NCBI RefSeq assembly: GCF_025629245.1
Contig: NZ_JANZXN010000030.1
Span: 1-64,000, forward strand
Source of the DNA: Natronobiforma cellulositropha
GTDB lineage: Archaea > Halobacteriota > Halobacteria > Halobacteriales > Natrialbaceae
Length of the DNA: 64,000 nt
Direction: 5' to 3'
The notes under the pieces were generated by a model. That model had not been told where the DNA came from. It ran no database searches and worked only from the letters and a program-made list of their open reading frames with translations. Positions 1 through 9,355 of this stretch are shown in pieces. The position numbers and the translations under genes were made by a program. Within the stretch, counting starts at the first letter, position 1. Each line of letters begins with the position of its first letter.

Positions 1-957
1 GTCGGTCAGGTCGCCGCCTTCGGCGCGCGCCTCGCCGAGGTCGATGCCGCCCTCCTCGAGGCGCTCCTCGTTGAAGCGGATGACGCTCTGGAGGTCGTTG
101 AGCGTCGTGTCGAGTGCGCGTTTGCGCTCTCTGAGTTCCTGCACTCTGCCCTCCAGTCTGGCGGGCGACTCGTCTTCGTCGCCGTCGATCGCCTCGAGTC
201 GCTCTTCGAGTTCCTCGCGCTCGCGCTCGAGTTCGCTCCGGGCCTCGCGTTCGGTCTCGAGGTCGAAGCGGGCCGACTCGAGGCGCTGGCGGGCCCGGCG
301 GAGGTCGGCGAAGGTCCGCTCGAGGTCTGATTTCTGGGCCTGGCTCTCCTCGACGTCGGCGTCGAGTTCCTCGAGTTCGGTCTCGACGGTCTCGAGTTCG
401 CGCTCGAGGTCGGCGATCTCGTCGTCGAGACCGACGCGCTCGGCTTCGAGTTCGGGCAGGCGCTCGGCGAGGCGCTCGAGATCGGCGAGTTGCTCGTCGA
501 TGTCGCGCTTTTCGGTTTCGAGGAGCGTGATCTGGGCCTGAATCTCGTCGGTGTCGATCGGCCGCATGATCAGCTCGCGCAGATCGTCCCCCCGGCCGAC
601 CGCCCGGCGCGCCTCGTTCGACTCGAGCAAGAAGGCGAAGAGATCCGCCAGTTCGGCGTCCTCGAGGTAGGGATCGCCGTCGAAGACGAGGTGGCCGTTT
701 CGCCGGCTGATCGAGCGCGTGTACGTATTTTCGCCGAAGGCGAGGGTGGCACTGCCCTGGTCGGCGTCGCCTTTCAACGAGGGGCGCTCGCTGCCGAGGG
801 CGGCCATGATCGCCTGGAGAAACGAGGTGCGGTTGGTGGCGTTGCGCCCCGTCAGCACGTTGACCCCCGGCTCGAGTGAGACCGTCGTCCGGTCGATGCC
901 GCCGATGTTCTCGGCGGCGACCTCTACCGGTGTCTCTAGAGACTCTGTGATTGACAT
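1..957 (-). CDS. sph: Archaea-specific SMC-related (Sph-type) ATPase, partial
   Basis: This is the N-terminal 319 codons of an SMC/Rad50-like protein that runs off the left edge of the window. The start is the ATG at 957-955. About 40 residues in it carries LTGRNATNRTSFLQAI, a degenerate P-loop in which the usual GxxGxGKS is replaced by GRNATNRTS, as in haloarchaeal SMC-related proteins. From about residue 120 it becomes heptad-rich coiled coil (repeated LE, EL and RE pairs), as expected for an SMC arm. It lies 55 bases downstream of rdfA in the same direction. In haloarchaea this pair is conserved and linked to cell-shape control. The C-terminal half, with Walker B, is outside the window. 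Confidence 0.88.
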   Translation of the reverse strand, partial: MSITESLETPVEVAAENIGGIDRTTVSLEPGVNVLTGRNATNRTSFLQAIMAALGSERPSLKGDADQGSATLAFGENTYTRSISRRNGHLVFDGDPYLEDAELADLFAFLLESNEARRAVGRGDDLRELIMRPIDTDEIQAQITLLETEKRDIDEQLADLERLAERLPELEAERVGLDDEIADLERELETVETELEELDADVEESQAQKSDLERTFADLRRARQRLESARFDLETEREARSELEREREELEERLEAIDGDEDESPARLEGRVQELRERKRALDTTLNDLQSVIRFNEERLEEGGIDLGEARAEGGDLTD

Positions 958-1012
958 ATGCGTTCGATGTCGCGCTCAGACTATAAACGTTGATGACCAG
1001 AACGGAGAGGGT

Positions 1013-1624
1013 TCAACCCGTGTGGCAGTCACAGCCACCCTGCGTGATGAGTTCGTCGACGGTGTAGTCCGCGCCGCAGGCGTCACAGACGACGCGGACG
1101 GTGACGAACACCTCGTACTGACGGTCGGTGAGTAAGTCCGCACGGACGAGTTCCTCGAGCGTCGAGTCGGTGACGACCTGGGTGCGACTCGCCAGCCGTT
1201 GGATCGTCTCTTTCTTGCGCTCGATCCGGTCTTCGACGTCCTGCGTAAGCTCCGCGTTACGGACGGTCGTCAGGTAGGTGTGAATCGCCTGGTGAGTGAC
1301 GAAGTCTGTACAGACCTCGTCGACGTCGACGCCGGCACGCTCGAGTTCGCGGCGTTTTCTGATCTCGTCGGCTCGCGGTACGTCGTCGTCGGTCAGCGTC
1401 TGGTAGGTGCTCTCGACGTCCGAACTGATCGTCGACTCGCCCGCCTCCCCCAGTGCGGCCTGTAACACCTCGATGTTGAACTCGGTCGCTAAGTCCCGCA
1501 GACTCGTCCGTTCGGTCCCGTCGCCCACCCAGGCGGCCTCGAGGTGGTCCCCAAACCCGTCTAACCCGTACTCGTCGATCACTCGCTCGACTTTCGTCCG
1601 TCGACGAGTCTCCTCTGCGGTCAT
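1013..1624 (-). CDS. rdfA: Rod-determining factor RdfA
   Basis: The 203-residue product matches the RdfA family in its recognisable blocks: KVERVIDEYGLDGFGDHLEA near the start, SLRDLATEFNIEVLQAAL, and RELERAGVDVDEVCTDFVTHQAIHTYL. The C-terminus has two Cys pairs (CDAC and CDC-H) that probably bind zinc. The start is the ATG at 1624; the open frame extends upstream to 1804, but those codons lack the family sequence. RdfA is known in Haloferax as a factor needed for rod-shaped cells. The SMC-like gene follows immediately, as in other haloarchaea, so the two probably form one operon. Confidence 0.88.
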   Translation of the reverse strand: MTAEETRRRTKVERVIDEYGLDGFGDHLEAAWVGDGTERTSLRDLATEFNIEVLQAALGEAGESTISSDVESTYQTLTDDDVPRADEIRKRRELERAGVDVDEVCTDFVTHQAIHTYLTTVRNAELTQDVEDRIERKKETIQRLASRTQVVTDSTLEELVRADLLTDRQYEVFVTVRVVCDACGADYTVDELITQGGCDCHTG

Positions 1625-1844
1625 ACCTACATAGATAGATGCCACCGTTACAAGTGTTGCGTCACGATCGATCCCGCCGATCGTACACGGCGGCCGCCGG
1701 TGCTCGCTCGAGGCGGGCTGCCGTCCACCCACTGTGGATTCCGTTACAACACTACGACTGTCAGCGGCGTCGCGCACCGCCGGTGGCTCGAACGGCGCAC
1801 CCATCGGTCACATCACTTATCCCGGTCGGAATGCATCCCTCCGC

Positions 1845-2858
1845 ATGCACGTTCTCATCGTCGGCGGGACGGGACTGATCAGCACCGGAATCACCCGCCA
1901 ACTCGTCGACACGGGCCACGACGTCACGTGTTTCACCAGGGGTGAAACGCCGGCGCAGGTGCCCGACGGCGTCACGTTCGTCTCGGGCGACCGAAACGAC
2001 CACGGACGTTTCGCCGCCCAGGTCGACGAACTCGAGGTCGACTGCGTGATCGACATGATCTGTTTCACGCCCGAACAGGCCGAACGCGCCGTCGAGGCGT
2101 TCGCGGGCACGGTCGACCAGTACATCTTCTGCTCGACGGTCGACGTCTACCACCGGCCGCCGGCGACGAATCCCATCACCGAAGACGCCCCCCGGTCACC
2201 GCCGGTGAGCGAGTACGGCGAGAACAAAGCCGCCGCCGAAGACGTCTTCTTAGCCGCCCACGGCGACGCCTTCGACGTGACGATTATCCGCCCGTGGAGC
2301 ACATACGACGAGAAACACCCGATCTTACACACCTTCGGCCGGGGCAGTTACTACCTCGACCGACTCGAGCGCGGCGAACCGATCGTCGTCCACGGCGACG
2401 GCACCTCGCTGTGGGGACCGTGTCACCGCGACGACGTCGCCCGCGCGTTCGTCAACGCCGTCGGCAACGAGACCGCCTACGGTGAAGCGTACCACGTCAC
2501 GAGCGAGGAGGTCATCACGTGGAACCAGTACCACCGGACCGTCGCTCGCGCGCTCGAGGCACCCGATCCCGACCTGGTTCACATCCCGACCGCTGACCTC
2601 GTCGCAGCGGTGCCCGAGCGCACCGACATGCTGGTCGCTCACTTCCAGTACAGCACCGTCTTCGACAACGCGAAGGCGCGACGCGACCTCGGCTTCGAGT
2701 ACACGATCTCGTTCGAAGACGGCGTCCGACGCGGTCTCGAGTGGATCGACGCACACGGCTCTATCGACCCCTGGGACAGCGAGAACGACGACGCGCTGAT
2801 CGCCGCCTGGCGCGAGGGGACGGCGACGTTCCAGGACGCGTTCGCCGAGCGCGTCTGA
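1845..2858 (+). CDS. NAD-dependent epimerase/dehydratase (extended SDR)
   Basis: The 337-residue protein opens with a Rossmann nucleotide-binding motif (MHVLIVGGTGLISTGI, giving GGTGLIS). It has the extended-SDR catalytic pattern YGENK near residue 125 (Tyr-x3-Lys) and a central WGPCHRDDVARAFVNAV segment typical of UDP-sugar epimerase-like enzymes. The start was placed at the ATG at 1845 because the Rossmann strand begins there; 37 in-frame codons upstream look non-coding. It probably acts on a nucleotide-linked sugar or related compound, but the substrate cannot be read from the sequence. It stands alone, convergent with the aldo/keto reductase downstream. Confidence 0.85.
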   Translation: MHVLIVGGTGLISTGITRQLVDTGHDVTCFTRGETPAQVPDGVTFVSGDRNDHGRFAAQVDELEVDCVIDMICFTPEQAERAVEAFAGTVDQYIFCSTVDVYHRPPATNPITEDAPRSPPVSEYGENKAAAEDVFLAAHGDAFDVTIIRPWSTYDEKHPILHTFGRGSYYLDRLERGEPIVVHGDGTSLWGPCHRDDVARAFVNAVGNETAYGEAYHVTSEEVITWNQYHRTVARALEAPDPDLVHIPTADLVAAVPERTDMLVAHFQYSTVFDNAKARRDLGFEYTISFEDGVRRGLEWIDAHGSIDPWDSENDDALIAAWREGTATFQDAFAERV

Positions 2859-2868
2859 CCGAGCGCGC

Positions 2869-3849
2869 TCAGGCCGACGTCCGGGCGTCGTCGATCCGGG
2901 CGTACTGGGCGTCGCTCAACTCGATCTCGAGCGCGCCGAGGTTGTCCTCGAGCTGTGCGACGGTTCGCGCACCGACGATGGGAACGCAGGTGAACGCCTC
3001 CTGCTGCACGAGCCACCGGAGGGCGACCTGTGCGGGCGTGGCGTCGATCTCCTCGGCGACGGCGCGCACCGCGTCGAGGACGGCCCAGCCGCGTTCGGAG
3101 ACGTACCACTCCGAGAACATCTCGTCGAGCGCGCCGCGAGAGCCGTCGGGCGCTTCGACGTCGTCGACGCCCTCGCCGACGCGCTCGTACTTGCCGGTGA
3201 GAAAGCCCCCGGCCAGCGGCGAGTACGGGCAGACGGCGAGACCCTGGTCGGCGCAGACGTCGAGGTAGTCAGACACGTCCTCGCGGTAGGCCGCGTGAAA
3301 CATCGGCTGGGTGATCTCGAAGCGCTCGAGACCGTCGACCTCTGCCTTCCAGAGGGCTTTGGTGAGCTTCCAGGCGGCCATCGTCGACGCCCCGAGGTAG
3401 TGAACCCTTCCTTCCTCGACCAGGTTCGTCAGCGTCCGCATCGTCTCGAGCACCGGCGTCTCGTCGTCGAAGCGGTGGATGTAGTAGACGTCGAGGTAGT
3501 CAGTGTCGAGGCGCTCGAGCGATCCCTCGATCTCCGCACGGACGTTCTTCCGCGAGAGGTTCTCCTGGAAGCGCGACTCCTGTGACCAGTAGACTTTCGA
3601 GGCGATCACGAAGTCTTCGCGGTCGCGCTCTGCGAGCCACTCGCCGATCCAGCGCTCGGAGTCACCGCCGCCGTAGCCGTTGGCGGTGTCGATGAAGTTC
3701 CCGCCCGCGTCTGCGAACGCGTCGAGGAGGGTGTGAGCCTCCTCGCGGCCGGTCTCGACGACGCCGCCGCTCTCCTGGCCGAAGCGCCACGTCCCCAGAC
3801 AGAGCGGTGATGCCTGTACCCCGGTGGAGCCGAGTCGTGTGTACTCCAT
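2869..3849 (-). CDS. Aldo/keto reductase
   Basis: The 326-residue protein has a complete aldo/keto reductase fold. It opens with MEYTRLGSTGVQASPLCLGT, followed by the catalytic Asp and Tyr in NFIDTANGYGGGDSE, Lys in VIASKVYW, and His in VYYIHRFD. The NADPH-binding end VPIVGARTVAQLEDNLGAL is present. It is predicted to be a cytosolic NADPH-dependent carbonyl reductase of the large KvAP-beta-like/YajO branch. Its stop is 11 bases from that of the convergent epimerase. The substrate is unknown. The sequence 3850-3962 upstream holds a palindrome-rich spacer (CACACGATCATATGATCGCGTG) that may be a promoter/operator. Confidence 0.88.
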   Translation of the reverse strand: MEYTRLGSTGVQASPLCLGTWRFGQESGGVVETGREEAHTLLDAFADAGGNFIDTANGYGGGDSERWIGEWLAERDREDFVIASKVYWSQESRFQENLSRKNVRAEIEGSLERLDTDYLDVYYIHRFDDETPVLETMRTLTNLVEEGRVHYLGASTMAAWKLTKALWKAEVDGLERFEITQPMFHAAYREDVSDYLDVCADQGLAVCPYSPLAGGFLTGKYERVGEGVDDVEAPDGSRGALDEMFSEWYVSERGWAVLDAVRAVAEEIDATPAQVALRWLVQQEAFTCVPIVGARTVAQLEDNLGALEIELSDAQYARIDDARTSA

Positions 3850-3962
3850 GTGTGTGGGTGTGACTCGAGCGGCTTATACCCCGGAGACTCCGGCGATTCG
3901 AGGGGGCCGACTCGACGCGTCTCAGTATGCACACGATCATATGATCGCGTGCATAACGCACG

Positions 3963-6788
3963 TCAGTCCCAGAACGACTTCGTCCGGGCGTACTCGCGTT
4001 CCTGTGCCAAAATGTCCCGGTAGAAGTCGTCTTCGTCCTCGCGCAACTTCGCGATGATGCGGGCGGCGTTGTGCGGGCCGACGCCGCGGGCGCTCATCGC
4101 GATGACGGCGCGCTTGCCGTGGCTCTGGACGAGATTCGCGTTGCGGATCGCCCGGCGGACCAGTTGCTCGCCCTCCTCGTCTCGCTCGGCGGCGCGGACG
4201 GCGTCGACCACCTCGTCGGCCCACGGACTCAGGGCGGCGACGCGCGTCGACCCACACGCGGGACAGGTCGGCTGCTCGGCGACGCGCTCGACTCTCGTCC
4301 GCGAGAGCCACTCGGTGCAGTGGGTACACACCAGCGTCACCCGGTCGCGCTGAATCCGCTCTCTGACCGCCTGAATGACGCTCGCGTCGGCGTTCTCGGG
4401 TGCGAGCAGTTCCTTCCCCGACGAGTGCCCACCGGTGCCGACCGGCGTCCGCCCGCGCGTGGTGACGAGGTCGATCGCCCCCGACTGGACGCCCTCGAGC
4501 ACCGCGCTCGCCGCCGCCGGATCGAGATCCTCGTGGAACACCTCGCGGACGGCCTCGGCGTGCATCGGCGTCTCCTCGAGTGCGGCGAGGAGCCGCTCGT
4601 TCGAGAGCCTGCCAGCGCCACGCCAGCGCTCGAGCGCGCCGAACTTCGCCGAGACCTGTGCGAGGCGGAAGGCGAGCGCATCCGAGCGTTTGAGCCCGAG
4701 TTCGACGATGGGTTCGACGTGGGCGGGGTCGGTCTCCTCGAGCACGGCCAGGATCTCGCTCGTCGCGACTCCCGTCGGCACCTCGAGTTCGATCCGGTAG
4801 GGGTCGACGTCGAGACCGATCGAGGAGCCACTGGCCTGGCCGAGCAGCGCCGAGAGCAGCCGGCCGAGCGTCTCGTTCGCCGTGTGGCCGAAGTGGGCGG
4901 TGAGGACCACGGCCCGGCCCTCGCGCTCGAGGACGATCCGGTCGGCGGTCGGAATCGGCGTCTCGCTCTCGGCGTGGCGCTCGAGCGGGGCGAGCGCGCG
5001 CTCGAGGGTGTCGCCGGTGGCGTCGTAGCGACCTGCGAGGTCGCGAGCCACGGACCCGGCGTCGGTCCCCGACTCGAGCTGTGTGCCCGCGACGGCGCGA
5101 ATCTCGCCGACCTCCCCGGCGACCGCCTGGGGGACGGGAATCTCCTGGCCGATCCAGGAGGGAATCTCGCCGGTCGGGTCCTCGATGGGACTCACCTCCA
5201 CTCGGCCCTCCTCGTCGTCGACCTCGGCGATGCGCCACATCCGCCCGCGCTGGACGAAGGTCGCACCGGGGGCGGCGAAGTTGACGACGAAGCGCTCGTC
5301 GAGCGTGCCGATCCGGCCCCCCGAGGCGATGTCGTGGACCTCGTAGGTCGCCTCGTCGGGGATCATCGAGAGGTTCGCGTAGACGTACCCCCGGGTGCCG
5401 CCGGAGGGCTCGAGGCGGTCGTCGCCCTCGTCGAACCAGACGATCCGGTTGCGGTGGAGTTCGCCGAGGACGCTCCGGAACGACGCCTCCGTGAGGTCGC
5501 GGTAGGGGTAGGCCCGCCGGACGAGCGCGAGCGCGTCGACGACCCGGACCGAGCCGTGACACAGCACCAGTCCCGCGACCTGGTTCGCGACCACGTCCAG
5601 ACTCCCCTCGTGGATCGCGGCGGGTTCGACCTCGCCCGCTCGAGCGCGCCGGGCGATGGCCATCGCCTCGAGCGTGTCGTCGGGGCGGGTGGTGACGATG
5701 GTGCCGCGTGAGACGTCGCCCGACCGGTGGCCCGCACGGCCGATGCGCTGGAGCAGCCGCGAGACCTGTCGCGGACTCTGGTACTGGATCACGTGGTCGA
5801 TCCGGCCGACGTCGATGCCCAGTTCCATCGAGGAGGTACACAGCAGCGCGTCGAGGTCGCCAGCCTTGAACGCGTCTTCGACCTCGATGCGCGCCTCCTT
5901 CGAGAGCGAGCCGTGGTGGACGCCGATGGGCAACTCGAGTTCGGTGACTCTCGAGGCGAGCGCCTCGGCGGTCTGTCTGGTGTTGACGAAGATCAGCGTC
6001 GACTCGTGGCGCTCGACGAGGTCACGGATCAGTCTGACGTGGCTCGCGGTGGCGGGGTCGGTCGCGAGCGTCCGTGCCAGCCGTTCGTCCTCGTCGGTCC
6101 GCTCGGGTTCACGGACCGTCACCGCGACGTTACTCCCGACGTCGATTTCGCGGATCACGCACGGACTGCCGCCGGTGAGGAACGCGCCGACCTCCTCGGG
6201 GTCGCCGACGGTCGCCGAGAGACCGATGCGCTGGAACGCCCCGGCGAGACCACGCAGGCGCTCGAGACCGACCGCGAGCTGTGCGCCGCGTTTCGACGCT
6301 GCGAGTTCGTGGACCTCGTCGATCACGACGTGTGAGAGGTCGGCCAGTCCCTCACGGAGGCGCTCGCCGGTGAGCATCGCCTGGATGGTCTCGGGCGTCG
6401 TGATCAACACGTCCGGCGGGTTCTGCGACTGCTTGCTGCGCTGGTAGCGGCTGGTGTCGCCGTGGCGGACGTCGACGGTGGGACCGAGCGTCTCACCCCA
6501 CCACTCGAGGCGCTCGCGCATGTCGCGGTTGAGCGCGCGCAGCGGGGTGACGTAGAGTGCGCCGAAGCCGTCGGGTGGGTCGTCGACGAGGGCGTCGAAG
6601 ACGGGGAGCATCGCGGTTTCGGTCTTGCCGCTCCCGGTGGGTGCAATCACGAGGGTGTCCTCTCCGGCGGTCAGCGGCGCGATGGCGAGCCGTTGTGGCG
6701 GGGTCGGCGTCGAGAAGCCGCGCGCCGAGAGGGCTTCGCGAACCGACGGCCCGAGGTGTGAGAAGGCCGCCGCGTCGCCGTCTGTCAT
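3963..6788 (-). CDS. lhr: ATP-dependent helicase Lhr (superfamily 2, Lhr-Core type)
   Basis: This 941-residue SF2 helicase has the Q-motif region near residue 30, Walker A APTGSGKT (residues 49-56), and the DEVH box at 157-160. A SAT-like motif (GLSATVGDP), an IxxxQRIGRAGH motif VI, and the Lhr-specific winged-helix and C-terminal regions follow. Near residue 830 are two Cys pairs (CTHC and CPAC) for a zinc site. The length fits the Lhr-Core class, not the 1,500-residue bacterial long form. Lhr proteins unwind 3'-tailed DNA and RNA:DNA hybrids and are linked to repair. The gene lies 48 bases downstream of the phosphoesterase rpe in the same direction. Lhr-phosphoesterase pairing is known in many genomes, so it may belong to the rpa operon. 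Confidence 0.93.
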   Translation of the reverse strand: MTDGDAAAFSHLGPSVREALSARGFSTPTPPQRLAIAPLTAGEDTLVIAPTGSGKTETAMLPVFDALVDDPPDGFGALYVTPLRALNRDMRERLEWWGETLGPTVDVRHGDTSRYQRSKQSQNPPDVLITTPETIQAMLTGERLREGLADLSHVVIDEVHELAASKRGAQLAVGLERLRGLAGAFQRIGLSATVGDPEEVGAFLTGGSPCVIREIDVGSNVAVTVREPERTDEDERLARTLATDPATASHVRLIRDLVERHESTLIFVNTRQTAEALASRVTELELPIGVHHGSLSKEARIEVEDAFKAGDLDALLCTSSMELGIDVGRIDHVIQYQSPRQVSRLLQRIGRAGHRSGDVSRGTIVTTRPDDTLEAMAIARRARAGEVEPAAIHEGSLDVVANQVAGLVLCHGSVRVVDALALVRRAYPYRDLTEASFRSVLGELHRNRIVWFDEGDDRLEPSGGTRGYVYANLSMIPDEATYEVHDIASGGRIGTLDERFVVNFAAPGATFVQRGRMWRIAEVDDEEGRVEVSPIEDPTGEIPSWIGQEIPVPQAVAGEVGEIRAVAGTQLESGTDAGSVARDLAGRYDATGDTLERALAPLERHAESETPIPTADRIVLEREGRAVVLTAHFGHTANETLGRLLSALLGQASGSSIGLDVDPYRIELEVPTGVATSEILAVLEETDPAHVEPIVELGLKRSDALAFRLAQVSAKFGALERWRGAGRLSNERLLAALEETPMHAEAVREVFHEDLDPAAASAVLEGVQSGAIDLVTTRGRTPVGTGGHSSGKELLAPENADASVIQAVRERIQRDRVTLVCTHCTEWLSRTRVERVAEQPTCPACGSTRVAALSPWADEVVDAVRAAERDEEGEQLVRRAIRNANLVQSHGKRAVIAMSARGVGPHNAARIIAKLREDEDDFYRDILAQEREYARTKSFWD

Positions 6789-6836
6789 CTCGAGAGCGTA
6801 GGGGTGAGACGCGCATAAGACCCTCGCTTGTCCCGC

Positions 6837-7655
6837 TCAGATCGATCGGTAGGGTCCGAGGCGCGTCCCGTCGAGGAGATACGCCTCCGCCCCCGTGATC
6901 CCCGCCGGCAGGAACGGCGAGAGAAACGACTGGCCCGACAGGTTGACCCAGGTCCCGCCAGCGAGGTCGTTGAACGCGGGCACGCAGACGGCCGCCGGTG
7001 CGGCGGACGGGTCGGTGAGCCACTCGAGACCGGTGTACGCCTCCCGGTCTGTGAACCCGTCGGCAGCGAGCCGTCCGCGCAGCCAGACGCGTTCGATACG
7101 CGCGCCGCCGACGTCGTCCTCGAGTCGTACGCAGGGGTGTTCGTGGCCGAAACAGACGACGTCGACGCCCGTGAGCGCGTCGGGATCGGGCCAGGTGTGG
7201 CCGTGGCAGACGCCGAGCCGCCCCAGCCGGACACCGCTGCCGGCGACCACCTCGACGCCCTCGAGCCAGGACTCGATGTTCCCGTCGTGGTTGCCCTTGA
7301 CGAGCGTCGTCTCGAGACCGGCCGGCAGCGTCTCGAACAGTACCTCGAGTTCGCCGCGTTCGGCCCCGCCGGGGTCGCCGATGGCGTGCATCAGGTCGCC
7401 GAGGATCACGAGCCGGTCGGGAGCGGTTCGCTCGACGAGCGAGACGAGGCGCTCGCGGCGCGCCTCGGCCCGACTCGGGACGGTGACCCCGCGCTCGGTG
7501 CGAATCCCGACCTCGATGCCCGCGTGGTAGTCGGCGATCAGCAAGACGCGCTCGCCTTCGACGCGAGCGAGTGCCGCCGGTTCGTCCGGCACTGGTTCGA
7601 GCGGTGGCGTGTAGGCCGACTCGCGCACCGGCGCGTCTGCGGGCGGTGGTGACAC
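6837..7655 (-). CDS. rpe: RPA-associated calcineurin-like phosphoesterase Rpe
   Basis: The 272-residue metallophosphoesterase has the two-metal motifs in order: D-x-H (ADYHAG, Asp42/His44), GDLMH (Asp87), GNHDG (Asn122/His123/Asp124), a GH in CHGHTW, and GHEHP. The GTG at 7655 was chosen as the start because it lies 2 bases after the stop of rpap1; an ATG at 7697 would lengthen it by 14 residues. In Haloferax the order rpa1-rpap1-rpe is established as one operon, and the same order is seen here. It probably acts on nucleic-acid or nucleotide phosphate in replication/repair, although its exact substrate is not established. Confidence 0.88.
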   Translation of the reverse strand: MSPPPADAPVRESAYTPPLEPVPDEPAALARVEGERVLLIADYHAGIEVGIRTERGVTVPSRAEARRERLVSLVERTAPDRLVILGDLMHAIGDPGGAERGELEVLFETLPAGLETTLVKGNHDGNIESWLEGVEVVAGSGVRLGRLGVCHGHTWPDPDALTGVDVVCFGHEHPCVRLEDDVGGARIERVWLRGRLAADGFTDREAYTGLEWLTDPSAAPAAVCVPAFNDLAGGTWVNLSGQSFLSPFLPAGITGAEAYLLDGTRLGPYRSI

Positions 7656-7657
7656 GT

Positions 7658-9355
7658 TCAGATCGGTTTCAGCGTCTCGTCGTCCGGTTCGTAACACTGT
7701 CCGCCCATCAGTGCGTCCTCGATGGCCTCTTCGACGGCCGCTTCGTCGACGCCGGCGTCCGCGGTGATCGTCTCGATCAGCGTCGCTCTGTCCGCGCCGT
7801 CGCCGTCGTCGAGGTCGCGCATCGTCTCGACGACGAGGCTCTCGACGTCGACGTCGACGTCTGCGGGCGTCTCGTCGGACTCCTCGTCCTCGAGGTCCCC
7901 GTCAGCTGCCTCCGGCGTCGCGTCGGGTTCGTCACCGTCCGCGTCGGCGTCACTCGAGTCGGTCTCCACCTCGTCGTCCGTTTGCGCCGTGAGGTCCTCG
8001 CTCTGTGGCTCGAAGTCGCCGAGTGACCCGCCGACGTCGTCCGTGTCGGTGCTGGCGTCGTCGCTCTCGCTGGTCTCGTCGGTCGCCGGGGTCTCGGCCG
8101 CCGCGTCGGCCGGGTCCGGTTCGGGCGTCTCGATGCCCGCCTCGCCGGGGTCCCCGACGTCGGTCCCGGTCGTGAACTCCGCACCGAACTCCGCCTCGAG
8201 TTCGGCCCGTTCCTCGTCGTCCATCTCGTACATGCCGCCGACGTCCTCGAGGTCGGTCTCCGCCTCCGACTCGTCGTCTGCGTCCGCGCTCGCTGGCTCC
8301 GTCTCGGTCGCTGCGTCGTCACCAGCATCCGCCGACGATGCCTCGACCGGTGGCTCACTGTCCGCACCCGCCGACGCCGGCTTCTCGGCGGCAGCCGTTT
8401 CCTCCGCCGTGGTCTCGGACGGAGCCACTGATTCGGACGGCGCGTCCGATTCGAGCGACTCGTCATCGGTCTCGCTCGAGCGGTCGGAGGCGGTGTCCGC
8501 GGCGTCCGTCGCCGCCGGTTCACCCGAGGCGCCGGGTGTCGCGGCTGGCGCCTCGGCCGGTTCCGTCTCGGCTGTCTGGGCCGCTCGTGTTTCGGTCGTG
8601 GTGTGGGAGGCTTCGAACGAGCGGTCCGCGGCGAGGCTGGCGAAACTCGCGCCCTCACCGCTACTCTCGTCAGGGACCAGTGAGAACGCCCCGACCTGGT
8701 CGAGGTCGCCAGCGACGACGCGGGCGGCCTCGAGCGAGAGCGTCCGCAACGCCTCGAGGTAGTCGGGTGTCGTTCCGTAGTGGTCCTGTGCGAGCGGGAT
8801 ACCCGCGGCGAGACCAGCCTCGACGCCGTTCTCGAGGAGTGTCTCGGTCAACGCCTCGCCGCGTGCGTCGACCTCGGCGGCCGCCGCGTAGGTGGCGATG
8901 CGCTCGAGGGTCTGTTCGGCGGCCGTGACGACCCAGCGCTCGCGCGTCGCGGCGTCGATCGTCGAGAAACTCTCCGGACGGATCGAGGTGTAGACGAGGT
9001 CCGAATCGTCCGGCTGGAAGGTTCGGGCCTTGCCAGTGACGGCGACGAACGCCGGCGGGTCGGTGCGCTCGAGGAACGCCAGCGCCTCCGGCTGGTACTG
9101 GCCGGCGTAGACGACGAACGCCCCCGTCGGGTCGACGACACGCGCTCTGACCATCTCGTCGTTGACCGGCGTCACCTCGGTGAGCGTCCCGGTGACGAAC
9201 AGCCGGTTCGTCCGCGCGCCCGTCGGCGTGACGACGTAGTTCGGTGCCCGCTCTTCGTCGCTCTCGGCGTGACTGAGCGAGGCGTCGTCGTACTCGGCGG
9301 CGAACAGCCGGTAGGCGACTTCGCGGCCGGCGACGGGCCCGTCGTCGGCGCTCAC
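7658..9355 (-). CDS. rpap1: RPA-associated protein Rpap1
   Basis: The 565-residue protein has an N-terminal OB-fold-like domain (about residues 1-230, containing RLFVTGTLTEVTPVNDEMVR and VVYAGQYQPEALAFLER). A long low-complexity linker of Ala, Glu, Asp, Ser and Thr follows (about 235-500), then a short folded C-terminal segment. The family (COG3390) is the partner of haloarchaeal RPA. Its ATG overlaps the rpa1 stop by 4 bases (ATGA), indicating translational coupling. The linker is unusually long and almost free of hydrophobic residues, so it is probably disordered and could mimic DNA charge. It is expected to act with RPA1 on single-stranded DNA. Confidence 0.9.
   Translation of the reverse strand: MSADDGPVAGREVAYRLFAAEYDDASLSHAESDEERAPNYVVTPTGARTNRLFVTGTLTEVTPVNDEMVRARVVDPTGAFVVYAGQYQPEALAFLERTDPPAFVAVTGKARTFQPDDSDLVYTSIRPESFSTIDAATRERWVVTAAEQTLERIATYAAAAEVDARGEALTETLLENGVEAGLAAGIPLAQDHYGTTPDYLEALRTLSLEAARVVAGDLDQVGAFSLVPDESSGEGASFASLAADRSFEASHTTTETRAAQTAETEPAEAPAATPGASGEPAATDAADTASDRSSETDDESLESDAPSESVAPSETTAEETAAAEKPASAGADSEPPVEASSADAGDDAATETEPASADADDESEAETDLEDVGGMYEMDDEERAELEAEFGAEFTTGTDVGDPGEAGIETPEPDPADAAAETPATDETSESDDASTDTDDVGGSLGDFEPQSEDLTAQTDDEVETDSSDADADGDEPDATPEAADGDLEDEESDETPADVDVDVESLVVETMRDLDDGDGADRATLIETITADAGVDEAAVEEAIEDALMGGQCYEPDDETLKPI

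Noticed and set aside
3937-5841. A 634-codon minus-strand frame and a 546-codon plus-strand frame (4071-5711) inside the helicase gene
   Set aside because: Both are shadows of lhr in other frames; their Arg/Pro/Gly-rich sequence lacks any domain, while lhr has all its helicase motifs.
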